From a virus, in IMG/VR virus record IMGVR_UViG_3300045534_000037, positions 1 through 37,297 of that record: 37,297 nt of DNA. One strand, 5' to 3'. Shown piece by piece: positions 15,183-21,823 of the stretch. The stretch's first letter is position 1. Each line of letters starts with the position of its first letter. A program made the translations under genes and the position numbers. The notes below the pieces were generated by a model. It searched no databases. It worked only from the letters and a program-made list of their open reading frames with translations, and was not told the DNA's origin.

Positions 15183-15574
15183 TCATGCACCGGGCTTACT
15201 TGGCCGGCCCTCGCGGAGCGTTCGCAATCAGCATGCGTCTTGATGCAAACAAGAATCTGCCTTTGAGCATCTTCATTGCCTTTTCCTACTATAACAAAAT
15301 CGCCAATACTTTCAAGGTACGCATGCCAGTCTTTTTGATCTGGCGGGACTGCCCCGCCTTTGGTGCGCTTCATCTCGACCCACGTGCGCCACGCCGGAAT
15401 GTAAAGATCTGGCACGCCTTTGGACACGCCCTCGGCCTTGAGTCGTCCCGCCACGCTTGGCGATCTTGCCCCGCCGTTGGGAATGGCAAAAATTCTCACA
15501 CCGGGGTAGGTCTGGCGGAACCATCGAACGAACTCGCGCTGTTCTTCGTGCTCGGTGGGGATGCGCTCAGTCAT
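15176..15574 (-). CDS. VRR-NUC domain nuclease
   Basis: A 132-residue protein. The VRR-NUC core (a PD-(D/E)XK-type nuclease fold) is visible: AIPNGGARSP, AGRLKAEGVSKGVPDLYIP with the catalytic Asp, then WVEMKRTKGG with the Glu-x-Lys pair, and DQKDWHAYL. I chose the ATG at 15574, preceded by AGGGG; a TTG further upstream is less likely. In phages such nucleases act in recombination or branched-DNA cleavage. It follows a helicase and a Cas4-like nuclease in the same operon, which supports a role in DNA processing. Confidence 0.88.
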   Translation of the reverse strand: MTERIPTEHEEQREFVRWFRQTYPGVRIFAIPNGGARSPSVAGRLKAEGVSKGVPDLYIPAWRTWVEMKRTKGGAVPPDQKDWHAYLESIGDFVIVGKGNEDAQRQILVCIKTHADCERSARAGQVSPVHEV

Positions 15575-15737
15575 ATTCGCCCCTAAGCACTTTTTCAATT
15601 TGCTCAAGTTTTATCTTAAGATCGACGTTTTCCCACATCATTTTTCTATAGTTGTCCCATTGCTTTTCTGACCGCTCGCGCTCGGCAGCAAGCAAGCGTT
15701 CAAGCCGCTCCATTTGTAACCGCTCTTTTTTGGTCAT
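15567..15737 (-). CDS. small coiled-coil protein
   Basis: A frame of 56 residues from the ATG at 15737, or 58 from an in-frame ATG at 15743. The sequence is a continuous charged helix (MERLERLLAAERERSEKQWD). The 15737 start overlaps the helicase stop as ATGA; its end overlaps the VRR-NUC start by 8 bases. Such small helical proteins between phage nuclease genes are common; function is unknown. Confidence 0.55.
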   Translation of the reverse strand: MTKKERLQMERLERLLAAERERSEKQWDNYRKMMWENVDLKIKLEQIEKVLRGEYD

Positions 15738-17317
15738 TGCCATGATCTAGTTAGCACCCTGTAAAATTTGCCGTCTTGTTTGTAAGTGATGGTGGTAGGG
15801 GCTACGCCTTTATTCATAGCATCGGCTATGCCATCGAGCGAAGATTCCTCAGTGTTCGGCGCACAGCTTTTACGCTTTGCCTCTACCAGCCTTTCTAGCG
15901 CCTTTTGGCCTGCATAGCCTTCGTGGTTGATGGGCAGATATTCGGTGATCGGCTTATCGCTCAACGCCCCGTAATACGTCACGGCGAGCATTTCTTTGCC
16001 TGATGCTTTGCTGACGTGCATGCGCCAGTTCCAAGATGTCACTTCCAGCTCCTGCGCCTCGATGCCCATAATGTCATCGGTGTGCAGCTCGAAACGCTTC
16101 GGCTCTGGAGCCGGGAACTCAGCGCCACATGCCGGACACACACGAGCGGAGATCGGGCAAAGCTCGTTGCATGTATCGCACACCTTGACTGGTGCCTCGC
16201 CTTCGCCCGATCCCGCTTTCTTTGGTGGTTGCACTGCCGTGATCGGGCCGTGAGTCTCCACCACGCCAGCAAAATCCAGCACTAGGCAATGATCGGTGTG
16301 ACTCTTTGGCCTCATCCCTCGGCCTGCCATTTGCACGTAAAGACTCGGCGACATGGTAGGCCTTAGCATGGCGATCAGGTCAATGTCGGGGTAGTCAAAG
16401 CCCGTCGTCAGCACGTTGGCGTTAGTGAGTGCGCGGAGTTTGCCTGCCTTAAAATCCGCAAGAATTGCGGCCCTTTCAGCCTTGGGCGTGTCGCCAGTCA
16501 CACAAGCGGCTGCGATGCCGTACTCTTGCAAAACCTCGGCCACATGGCGAGCATGGGCCACGCCAGTGCAGAAAAACAGCCATGCCTTGCGATCTTCTGC
16601 CCTAGCAATGACTTCCCGCACCACGGCGTGATTCTGGTCGTCGGTATCCACCGCACGCTGAAGATCGGCCTCAATGTACTCACCGCCGCGTTTCTTGACC
16701 TTTGATACATCAAGCCGCGCACCTGTTACCTTGCTTCGCAGCTTTGACAGGTAGCCCCGGAAAACAAGCTCCTCAATGCTCACCGGCTCAATAAGATCGG
16801 CAAAAATTGCCGGTGCGTCTGTAATAAGGCCATGCCCAAGGCGGTACGGGGTAGCGGTAAGCCCCACCACACGCAATGCCGGGTTAATAGCTTGAAGTTC
16901 GGCCAAAAAAGTTCGGTATCCGCCCTCATCCTTGTGATTTACCAAGTGGCATTCATCAATACACACCAGGTCAATGTGCCCGACCAAATTCGCACTAGTG
17001 CGTATTGATTGGATACCCGCGAATGTAATCGGCTCTCCTAATTCTTTACGCCCGATGCTGGCCGAATAAATCCCCATCGGCGCACCCGGCCAGTGCTGGC
17101 GCATCTTTTGAGCGTTTTGCTCGATCAGCTCTTTGACGTGAGTCAGCATCAGCACTCGAGTCTCGGGCCAGTTTTGCAGGGCATCCTTGCACAGCGCCGC
17201 GACAATATGACTCTTGCCTGAGCCAGTCGGCAGCACCAAGCATGGATTGCCCTGATTGCCTGCGGCGAACCATGCGTAAAGCTGGTCGATGGCGCGTTGT
17301 TGGTAGTCTCTCAACAT
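15734..17317 (-). CDS. superfamily 2 DNA helicase (DEAD/DEAH-type) with zinc ribbon
   Basis: A 527-residue enzyme. The N-terminus has the Q-motif-like LRDYQQRAI; Walker A is LPTGSGKS (residues 29-36), motif II is DECH (121-124), motif III is GLTATP, and motif VI is QMAGRGMRP. After the helicase core comes a four-cysteine zinc ribbon (VCDTCNELCPISARVCPACG). The ATG at 17317 shares one base with the previous stop (TGATG); a GTG lies one codon earlier. Together with the nuclease upstream and VRR-NUC downstream it probably unwinds DNA for recombination or repair. Confidence 0.92.
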   Translation of the reverse strand: MLRDYQQRAIDQLYAWFAAGNQGNPCLVLPTGSGKSHIVAALCKDALQNWPETRVLMLTHVKELIEQNAQKMRQHWPGAPMGIYSASIGRKELGEPITFAGIQSIRTSANLVGHIDLVCIDECHLVNHKDEGGYRTFLAELQAINPALRVVGLTATPYRLGHGLITDAPAIFADLIEPVSIEELVFRGYLSKLRSKVTGARLDVSKVKKRGGEYIEADLQRAVDTDDQNHAVVREVIARAEDRKAWLFFCTGVAHARHVAEVLQEYGIAAACVTGDTPKAERAAILADFKAGKLRALTNANVLTTGFDYPDIDLIAMLRPTMSPSLYVQMAGRGMRPKSHTDHCLVLDFAGVVETHGPITAVQPPKKAGSGEGEAPVKVCDTCNELCPISARVCPACGAEFPAPEPKRFELHTDDIMGIEAQELEVTSWNWRMHVSKASGKEMLAVTYYGALSDKPITEYLPINHEGYAGQKALERLVEAKRKSCAPNTEESSLDGIADAMNKGVAPTTITYKQDGKFYRVLTRSWQ

Positions 17318-18330
17318 CACCCAATCACCCTCCCCCCAATCTCGCGCATTTCCTTCACAAACTTGTCAGGATTCGCGCACATTGATGGATTCGCCAGAAT
17401 CTCCTTGCTGGTGAATGTCGTTTCGTTCGGCTCGCCGTTTGCCACGTCTTTTCCATCAATCACATAAACGGCGGTCATGGCATCCGGGCCTTGCTTGATG
17501 TCCCACGGCACTAAATGCGGGTGCAATACATGGCTGTCACAGCCGTTTCTTTGCCAATCGACTGGAATCAATTCGTTGTCGTGTCTGGCGCAGGTAAATG
17601 TGTTTTCAGGCGTAGCGGTAGAATGCGCGCAAGTTCGGCAATTCACTTCTTTTGTGGTGTTTGTTTTGTGGCAAAACTCATTTGCCGGACACCATTTGCA
17701 TTGATACCAGCTCGGATCAGTGCTTATAGGCTCAGGCATACGGTCTGACAACGCAATTCGCTTGCCGCGCTCAACAAGTTTATTGGCAAATTCTGAGTCA
17801 AAATTTATTTGCTCCGTCCAGATGCGGTCATCATCTTTGCAGATGCCGACATAAAGGGCGCGGTCAATCTTTGTTCCAAGCATATAAACCTGCATCTGAG
17901 CGTAATGCATCGGATGCGCCAGCTTTACGCCGTCTTCTTCAAGCTTTTTATAAGACTTCAAGCTGTGTGTTTTGAACTCCACCACATAGCGTTTGCCGTC
18001 CCCAAAAGGCACTCCACATTCGGCGATTCCATCGACTGAGCCTGCAATATGGCTTCCAAATTCCACTCGGCTCTGAGCCTTGCCAGTGCGCTGAATGTCA
18101 ATACCAATTGCTCGCAAGTCGCTGACTAGCGTTTGCTCTTCAAGTTGGCCACGGCGGAAAAGGCGCAGGATACGTCCGGGAAACTTTTCTCTGACGGCCC
18201 ACCGAAAAGACAGCCACAGCCAACGGTCGCAAGGGTGGCCCAACAATGACGCGCCCAGGTGAGGACGTGGCGGCTCTTGCCGATCTTCGTGGGCCTTGTC
18301 TATCAATTCAGCAATGGTGTATTGTTCCAC
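17317..18330 (-). CDS. Cas4-like PD-(D/E)XK exonuclease with probable 4Fe-4S cluster
   Basis: A 337-residue protein from the GTG at 18330, chosen because GGAG lies 7 bases upstream; the longer frame would run through a hairpin. Catalytic residues are visible: GSVDG (Asp100) and VVEFKTHS (Glu118, Lys120). A cysteine at residue 34 (GHPCDRW) and a C-terminal CKWCPANEFC (CxxCx5C) give the four-cysteine layout known from Cas4 and AddB-type iron-sulfur nucleases. A further CRTC...CARH group follows. It likely resects DNA ends for the Sak4-like recombinase and DUF669 protein encoded upstream. Confidence 0.85.
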   Translation of the reverse strand: MEQYTIAELIDKAHEDRQEPPRPHLGASLLGHPCDRWLWLSFRWAVREKFPGRILRLFRRGQLEEQTLVSDLRAIGIDIQRTGKAQSRVEFGSHIAGSVDGIAECGVPFGDGKRYVVEFKTHSLKSYKKLEEDGVKLAHPMHYAQMQVYMLGTKIDRALYVGICKDDDRIWTEQINFDSEFANKLVERGKRIALSDRMPEPISTDPSWYQCKWCPANEFCHKTNTTKEVNCRTCAHSTATPENTFTCARHDNELIPVDWQRNGCDSHVLHPHLVPWDIKQGPDAMTAVYVIDGKDVANGEPNETTFTSKEILANPSMCANPDKFVKEMREIGGRVIG

Positions 18331-18356
18331 TGTTGTTCTCCGGTCTGTTGAAATTG

Positions 18357-18387
18357 AATGCCCACCCGTTCGGATGGGCATTTTTTT
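18357..18387 (+). terminator. plus-strand terminator inside the minus-strand operon
   Basis: AATGCCCA and TGGGCATT (8 bp, with inner CCG/CGG) form a hairpin followed on the plus strand by seven T. It lies in the gap between two leftward genes, so it would stop antisense rather than sense transcription. Confidence 0.65.
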
Positions 18388-18392
18388 ACGCG

Positions 18393-18602
18393 CTACAGAA
18401 CGTGGTTCCACGTTTCAAACTGAACAATCCTTTCAATTGTTCGCACATGCACTTTATATTTCTCGGCAAGTGCTTGATTAGTTAAATGATCGTCAATGTA
18501 ATTGCGTAAATTTTCACGCTGCCTCACATCTGACCGAATCGATTTAACGTCATCTTCGTTCAGTTTTGCATGTGGCAATTCGCTCCCGTGTTTTATCGGC
18601 AT
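18393..18602 (-). CDS. small helix-turn-helix DNA-binding protein
   Basis: A 69-residue protein. AKLNEDDVKSIRSDVRQREN leads into a helix-turn-helix (LTNQALAEKYKVHVRTIERI) and a closing WNHV. This is the layout of the DNA-binding module found in many HNH homing endonucleases and phage regulators (NAKLT..DV..IR...LA..Y.VS..TI..I...W). No nuclease part is present, so it is either a free regulator or a remnant. It shares one base with the DUF669 stop (TAATG). Confidence 0.65.
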   Translation of the reverse strand: MPIKHGSELPHAKLNEDDVKSIRSDVRQRENLRNYIDDHLTNQALAEKYKVHVRTIERIVQFETWNHVL

Positions 18603-19120
18603 TATTTTTTACCTACCATCCAAGGAGGCGCAGAACTTTCGGCCTTCGGTGCAGTCGCGGCGGCAGGTTTTGAAAACGCAGCGGGCATTGCATCTCCGGA
18701 CGGCTTGTACGCTTTGACGCTGTTACCGGCTTCGTACGTCTTGCCGGTGTTTTTATCGACTCGAGCTTCTGTAATCCCGAGCTTGATAGACAAATTTTTC
18801 CCGACAAATTGATCGGTATCGGTCACGTGATTAAGAGCGCAGGCACGCATCAAGTTGCCAAAATACCCTAACCCTTTGTTTTCTCTTTCTAAATCATTGT
18901 GCTTAATAGTGATGTTTGAAAACACCACGCGGCCTTGGTGCGTTGGTCCGGTAATATCAAACCGAACAGAAATGTATTGTCCAGAACTGTCTTTGAAATT
19001 CTTTATTTCCGTTGAGGTTATTTTTGCGTTGTACCACCCTTCCGGCAGTGGTTTGAAATCACCATCGCTAGTGGATTCAGGCAGGTCGTCAAGGCTGATT
19101 GCGTGTTCAAGGAATGCCAT
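18602..19120 (-). CDS. DUF669 protein, putative ssDNA-binding protein
   Basis: A 172-residue protein with the DUF669 pattern: PLPEGWYNAKITSTEIKNFK, then YISVRFDITGPTHQGRVVF, then NLMRACALNHV and FVGKNLSIKLGI. The fold is thought to be an OB type. The C-terminus is a flexible Ala/Pro/Lys tail ending PPWMVGKK, comparable to the interaction tails of SSB proteins. In phages DUF669 genes are regularly neighbours of Sak4-type ATPases and Cas4-like nucleases, as here. GGAGA precedes the ATG. Confidence 0.82.
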   Translation of the reverse strand: MAFLEHAISLDDLPESTSDGDFKPLPEGWYNAKITSTEIKNFKDSSGQYISVRFDITGPTHQGRVVFSNITIKHNDLERENKGLGYFGNLMRACALNHVTDTDQFVGKNLSIKLGITEARVDKNTGKTYEAGNSVKAYKPSGDAMPAAFSKPAAATAPKAESSAPPWMVGKK

Positions 19121-19121
19121 G

Positions 19122-19517
19122 TTATTTCTCCAGTGTGATTGAAAACGAAGGCCGCGAGGCCGTTACGGTAACTGCATCGGCCAATAACACCGTGATCTCT
19201 GGCGCAGTGGCCTTCCACGCCGTGAGGTTAATTTCAGGTTTCCAACGGAACAAGCTAGACAAGTGTTCGGTCAAGCCATGCTCAGCGGCGAGCTCTTGCA
19301 CCTTTTCGGCATCAACTTTGCGAGTCAGCCGCCCGGTAATCTTGATCTGGTGCCCAGTCAATGTCTTGGCGTTAAAGGTGCCCTCCATCTGTTCGCCAAT
19401 AGCAAAGGCTTTGACTAATTCATCTTCGACAGCGCGGCGGGCTTCTACGGCCATGCGCTCGGCTTCTTTGGCTTGCAGCCACGCTTCCGATAACTGAAAC
19501 AATTCTTCTTCTTTCAT
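19122..19517 (-). CDS. recombination-cluster hypothetical protein
   Basis: A 131-residue protein from the ATG at 19517, supported by GGAGG upstream. The N-terminal 45 residues are a charged helix (WLQAKEAERMAVEARRAVED); the rest is beta-rich (VTASRPSFSITLEK at the end). It sits directly before the DUF669 gene, where many phages have an uncharacterised protein with the same helix-plus-beta layout. A function in the recombination complex is suggested only by position. Confidence 0.6.
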   Translation of the reverse strand: MKEEELFQLSEAWLQAKEAERMAVEARRAVEDELVKAFAIGEQMEGTFNAKTLTGHQIKITGRLTRKVDAEKVQELAAEHGLTEHLSSLFRWKPEINLTAWKATAPEITVLLADAVTVTASRPSFSITLEK

Positions 19518-19690
19518 TACACATCCTCCCGCACTGACATCATTGCATCGGCCAGCATGTAGCACTGCACGGCCACCATTTCTTCGATTTCCATTCCAGC
19601 GTTGACCGCATCACGGTCTGTGGTGTTGGCGAGGTAATGCGGTATTGCTAGAGCTGCGAATAGGTCGCGCAAAGATTCGGGCGTGCTCAT
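19517..19690 (-). CDS. 57-residue hypothetical protein
   Basis: A frame of 57 residues (MSTPESLRDLFAALAIPHYL and a C-terminal half EMVAVQCYMLADAMMSVRED). Its TAA shares one base with the ATG of the next gene and its ATG overlaps the stop of the gene before it, so it fits the operon exactly. The LADAM pattern is common in small early phage proteins of unknown function. Confidence 0.6.
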   Translation of the reverse strand: MSTPESLRDLFAALAIPHYLANTTDRDAVNAGMEIEEMVAVQCYMLADAMMSVREDV

Positions 19691-20079
19691 TCTGTTTCTC
19701 CAGTTGCTTTGTCAATTGCAGCCTGTGCTATATCTGACAAATACTTAAATTCAGCCGAATCTCCGTCTGGCTCTTCGATGTCTTCGGCTTCCAGTCCGCT
19801 AAAATCGCGAGGAAATGCAGGGTGATCTTGCAATCGTTTATTGATCTCTTGCAAAGCTGACAATAGATCAGGAGCGGCGGCAATGAGTCGAGCATTGGCA
19901 GCTTTGATCAAGTTGCATCCGTCGCATGTGCCGCAAATGCTTTCGCGCTCGTAAAATTCACCGTCACCTGATGCGCGTATATGCTCGGCGAATGTTTTTT
20001 CGGGAATCCAATCATCAGTTTCGGGGCACCACATATCCGTCCACTGAATCTCCCACGGCCCGGGCGTGTGTTTATTCAT
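19687..20079 (-). CDS. HTPGPW-motif early protein, copy 1
   Basis: A 130-residue protein from the ATG at 20079. It begins MNKHTPGPWEI and contains ANARLIAAAPDLLSAL, the two signatures of a widespread early-phage family of unknown function. Between them is a four-cysteine-like patch (ICGTCDGCN). It is one of three such genes in this operon (see 20072 and 21004). A longer upstream start lacks the typical N-terminus. Confidence 0.7.
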   Translation of the reverse strand: MNKHTPGPWEIQWTDMWCPETDDWIPEKTFAEHIRASGDGEFYERESICGTCDGCNLIKAANARLIAAAPDLLSALQEINKRLQDHPAFPRDFSGLEAEDIEEPDGDSAEFKYLSDIAQAAIDKATGETE

Positions 20080-20326
20080 TGTTTTCCCCCTTGGCTTTTG
20101 CAATAACGGCGCGGGCGTCTTTTAACATTGCGCCGTTCAAAAGATTTTTGCTAACGACTTCTTGCAACATCTGAAGCAACTCGGGCGCGGCAGCAATAAG
20201 ACGGGCGTCATTTGCATTGTTTGGATTTCGGCCTCCATAAGTGCAATTGGCAATCACTTTTTCGGTTTTGGTTTCGATTATTTGATAATCATTGTGTTTC
20301 CACGGCCCGGGCGTGTGCTTGCTCAT
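20072..20326 (-). CDS. HTPGPW-motif early protein, copy 2
   Basis: An 84-residue protein beginning MSKHTPGPWKHN, with DARLIAAAPELLQMLQ near the centre. The ATG at 20326 overlaps the stop of the Sak4-like gene as ATGA, which fixes the start. It is the shortest of the three paralogues. The DNA at the three N-termini is almost identical (CACGGCCCGGGCGTGTG on the plus strand, with one change in copy 3), indicating duplication within phages or strong conservation. Confidence 0.7.
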   Translation of the reverse strand: MSKHTPGPWKHNDYQIIETKTEKVIANCTYGGRNPNNANDARLIAAAPELLQMLQEVVSKNLLNGAMLKDARAVIAKAKGENNE

Positions 20327-21003
20327 TTTTGACCACCAATCTTGCCAATGATCTCGCCCAGATCCGGCGCTTCCCAAGCCGCCAGCTTTCCGGAGCGGTC
20401 TTTTGCCAACCATGCCCCGTCACCGTCACACATCAAAGCGCGTTGGCTCTGACCTTCGGAGTCTTTTTCCACACGCAAAGCCAGCACTTCGTCGAAAAAG
20501 TACGGCAGGCTTTGGGATAGCGTCTTGCCCGGCATGCTCGGGCCGTACATCACCTTGCCCATTTCGTCTTGCAGCTTCTCCAGTTTGGCCGACATATAGA
20601 CATGCAAGCCGGGCAGGTCGCGGAAGGAGCGAATCAGCTCGGTCATGGTGCTGTTCATTTCACCGTAAGCCGCGCGTCCGTCTTTAGTTGTTTTCTTCTC
20701 GGCGTTCAACACCACCTCGGCCACTTCGCTGATGCTATCCAGCGCCACCGATTGAAATGCTTTTGCCTCGGCACTGTCGCGCAGCCACACATAAGCCTCG
20801 CGCAGGTCATCCATTGAGCCGATTTCGATATAAGGCACGTCGGCATCAGCGATGGACAGCAAACCTCCCTCTGCCGACAACACCACCGGGTTTGGCAGTG
20901 TTTTAATCAGGCTGGTTTTTCCCGCGCCTGCTTGCCCATAGACAAGCAGCTTTACACCATCGGCAGTCACCAGTTGACTGCTACGTTTAAGATTGATTGC
21001 CAT
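20323..21003 (-). CDS. Sak4-like RecA-fold ATPase (phage nucleotide-binding protein)
   Basis: A 226-residue protein. Walker A is GQAGAGKTSL (residues 23-32) and Walker B is SVALDSIS (Asp89); YMSAKLEKLQDEMG and a late acidic tail follow. This is the AAA_24 / Sak4 type, a minimal RecA-core protein that in phages promotes single-strand annealing. Its neighbours, the DUF669 protein, the Cas4-like nuclease and the helicase, make a complete recombination module. AGGAAA precedes the ATG. Confidence 0.85.
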   Translation of the reverse strand: MAINLKRSSQLVTADGVKLLVYGQAGAGKTSLIKTLPNPVVLSAEGGLLSIADADVPYIEIGSMDDLREAYVWLRDSAEAKAFQSVALDSISEVAEVVLNAEKKTTKDGRAAYGEMNSTMTELIRSFRDLPGLHVYMSAKLEKLQDEMGKVMYGPSMPGKTLSQSLPYFFDEVLALRVEKDSEGQSQRALMCDGDGAWLAKDRSGKLAAWEAPDLGEIIGKIGGQK

Positions 21004-21300
21004 TTAGATTTCCTTTCCTGTTGCTTTGGCGATTGCTGCTCGGGCTGCTTCAACAGCATCCTCCGTTTCAATGTCGCGTTCGATGTCGTAGCAGCAGGCG
21101 AGCATTGCCCTGAGCGCAGCCAGCAGCTCAGGCGCGGCGGCGACTAGTCGGGCATCAGCTTCACTCGTTGCGATAATTGCCGTCGCCCCGTACTCGTAAT
21201 TGTGATGATCGGCAGGGCGAACCATGAGCGCGTTATCCAGCCGCGCGGTTTTGACGCGCTCACTAATGAGCCACGGCCCAGGCGTGTGTTTTGTTGTCAT
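21004..21300 (-). CDS. HTPGPW-motif early protein, copy 3
   Basis: A 98-residue protein beginning MTTKHTPGPWLI with DARLVAAAPELLAALRAML and a C-terminal AVEAARAAIAKATG. GAGGG stands 7 bases upstream of the ATG at 21300. It directly follows the first gene of the operon and touches the Sak4-like gene. Function is unknown. Confidence 0.7.
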   Translation of the reverse strand: MTTKHTPGPWLISERVKTARLDNALMVRPADHHNYEYGATAIIATSEADARLVAAAPELLAALRAMLACCYDIERDIETEDAVEAARAAIAKATGKEI

Positions 21301-21302
21301 GA

Positions 21303-21521
21303 TCAAGCCCTCGCGGTCATGATTGGCGCCATCGAATAACGACCCCAAGGCATAAAACACTCACCGCCGAAAGGATCTTTTGAAAGGCGGAAGGTTTTTT
21401 CTTCGCCGCGCACTACGCAAGTCACGGTCTTATCTGTGCGCTTTTTGATTGTCACAGTAATAACGCAATCGCTGTTGCAAACGCTGCGAGTGGTGTAGGT
21501 TTTGCCTGTTTGGAATTGCAT
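21303..21521 (-). CDS. first gene of the right early operon, small beta-rich protein
   Basis: A 72-residue protein (MQFQTGKTYTTRSVCNSDCV, then TIKKRTDKTVTCVVRGEEK), predicted all-beta. The start at 21521 has AGGAGA upstream. This type of protein is frequent in early operons of phages from several Gram-negative hosts and has no known function. It lies about 50 bases downstream of the leftward switch promoter and is therefore expected to be among the first proteins made. Confidence 0.65.
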   Translation of the reverse strand: MQFQTGKTYTTRSVCNSDCVITVTIKKRTDKTVTCVVRGEEKTFRLSKDPFGGECFMPWGRYSMAPIMTARA

Positions 21522-21571
21522 TTTTCCATCTCCTGTAACCTGCACCGTCGGCCAGTCCGTTCGTGCAGTGG

Positions 21572-21600
21572 TTGAACTATAGCAAGCAATCTGCTAGATT
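21572..21600 (+). promoter_or_regulatory. rightward promoter of the divergent switch
   Basis: TTGAAC (21572-21577), a 17-base spacer and TAGATT (21595-21600) point to the HTH and primase genes. Each hexamer matches consensus at four of six positions. It occupies almost the same bases as the leftward promoter, so both cannot be bound at once. Confidence 0.5.
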
Positions 21601-21604
21601 GCAA
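21576..21604 (-). promoter_or_regulatory. leftward promoter of the divergent switch
   Basis: On the minus strand TTGCAA (21604-21599), a 17-base spacer and TATAGT (21581-21576) precede the right early operon. It is close in form to the promoter at 14791-14819. Confidence 0.65.
21586..21602. promoter_or_regulatory. perfect inverted repeat, candidate operator
   Basis: GCAATCT and AGATTGC are exact 7-bp inverted arms around GCT, placed between the -10 and -35 of the leftward promoter and over the -10 of the rightward one. A further GCAAT half-site lies at 21614-21618. The small HTH protein at 21644 is the obvious candidate ligand; this is inference. Confidence 0.6.
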
Positions 21605-21643
21605 CAATCAAATGCAATTTTTTTAACAAAAGAGGAAAAAAGA

Positions 21644-21823
21644 ATGACGCTTGAAGACATCCGCGCGGCACTGCGGGATCGAAAAATCTCAGTTGTGGCG
21701 AAGGCTACGGCTATCCATCCGAACACCATTCGCAGCATTGTTAAAGATCAAGAAGCAAACCCGACGCACCGTGTAATCAAGGCCCTGTCTGACTACCTGA
21801 GCGCCGGGGTGCGTAATGGCTGA
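21644..21823 (+). CDS. Cro-like small helix-turn-helix regulator
   Basis: A 59-residue protein (MTLEDIRAALRDRKISVVAK, then ATAIHPNTIRSIVKD, then a short helix ALSDYL). The helix-turn-helix spans about residues 14-36, with IHPNTIRSI as the probable recognition helix. Size and position fit phage Cro-type repressors. The ATG at 21644 has AGAGG upstream; an earlier in-frame start would lie within the promoter. The last 8 bases overlap the primase-helicase gene. Confidence 0.75.
   Translation: MTLEDIRAALRDRKISVVAKATAIHPNTIRSIVKDQEANPTHRVIKALSDYLSAGVRNG

Noticed and set aside
14901-15266. A 121-codon plus-strand frame
   Set aside because: It overlaps VRR-NUC antisense for 91 bases and lacks a ribosome site. 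The region is better described as a non-coding trailer, although I could not exclude it fully.
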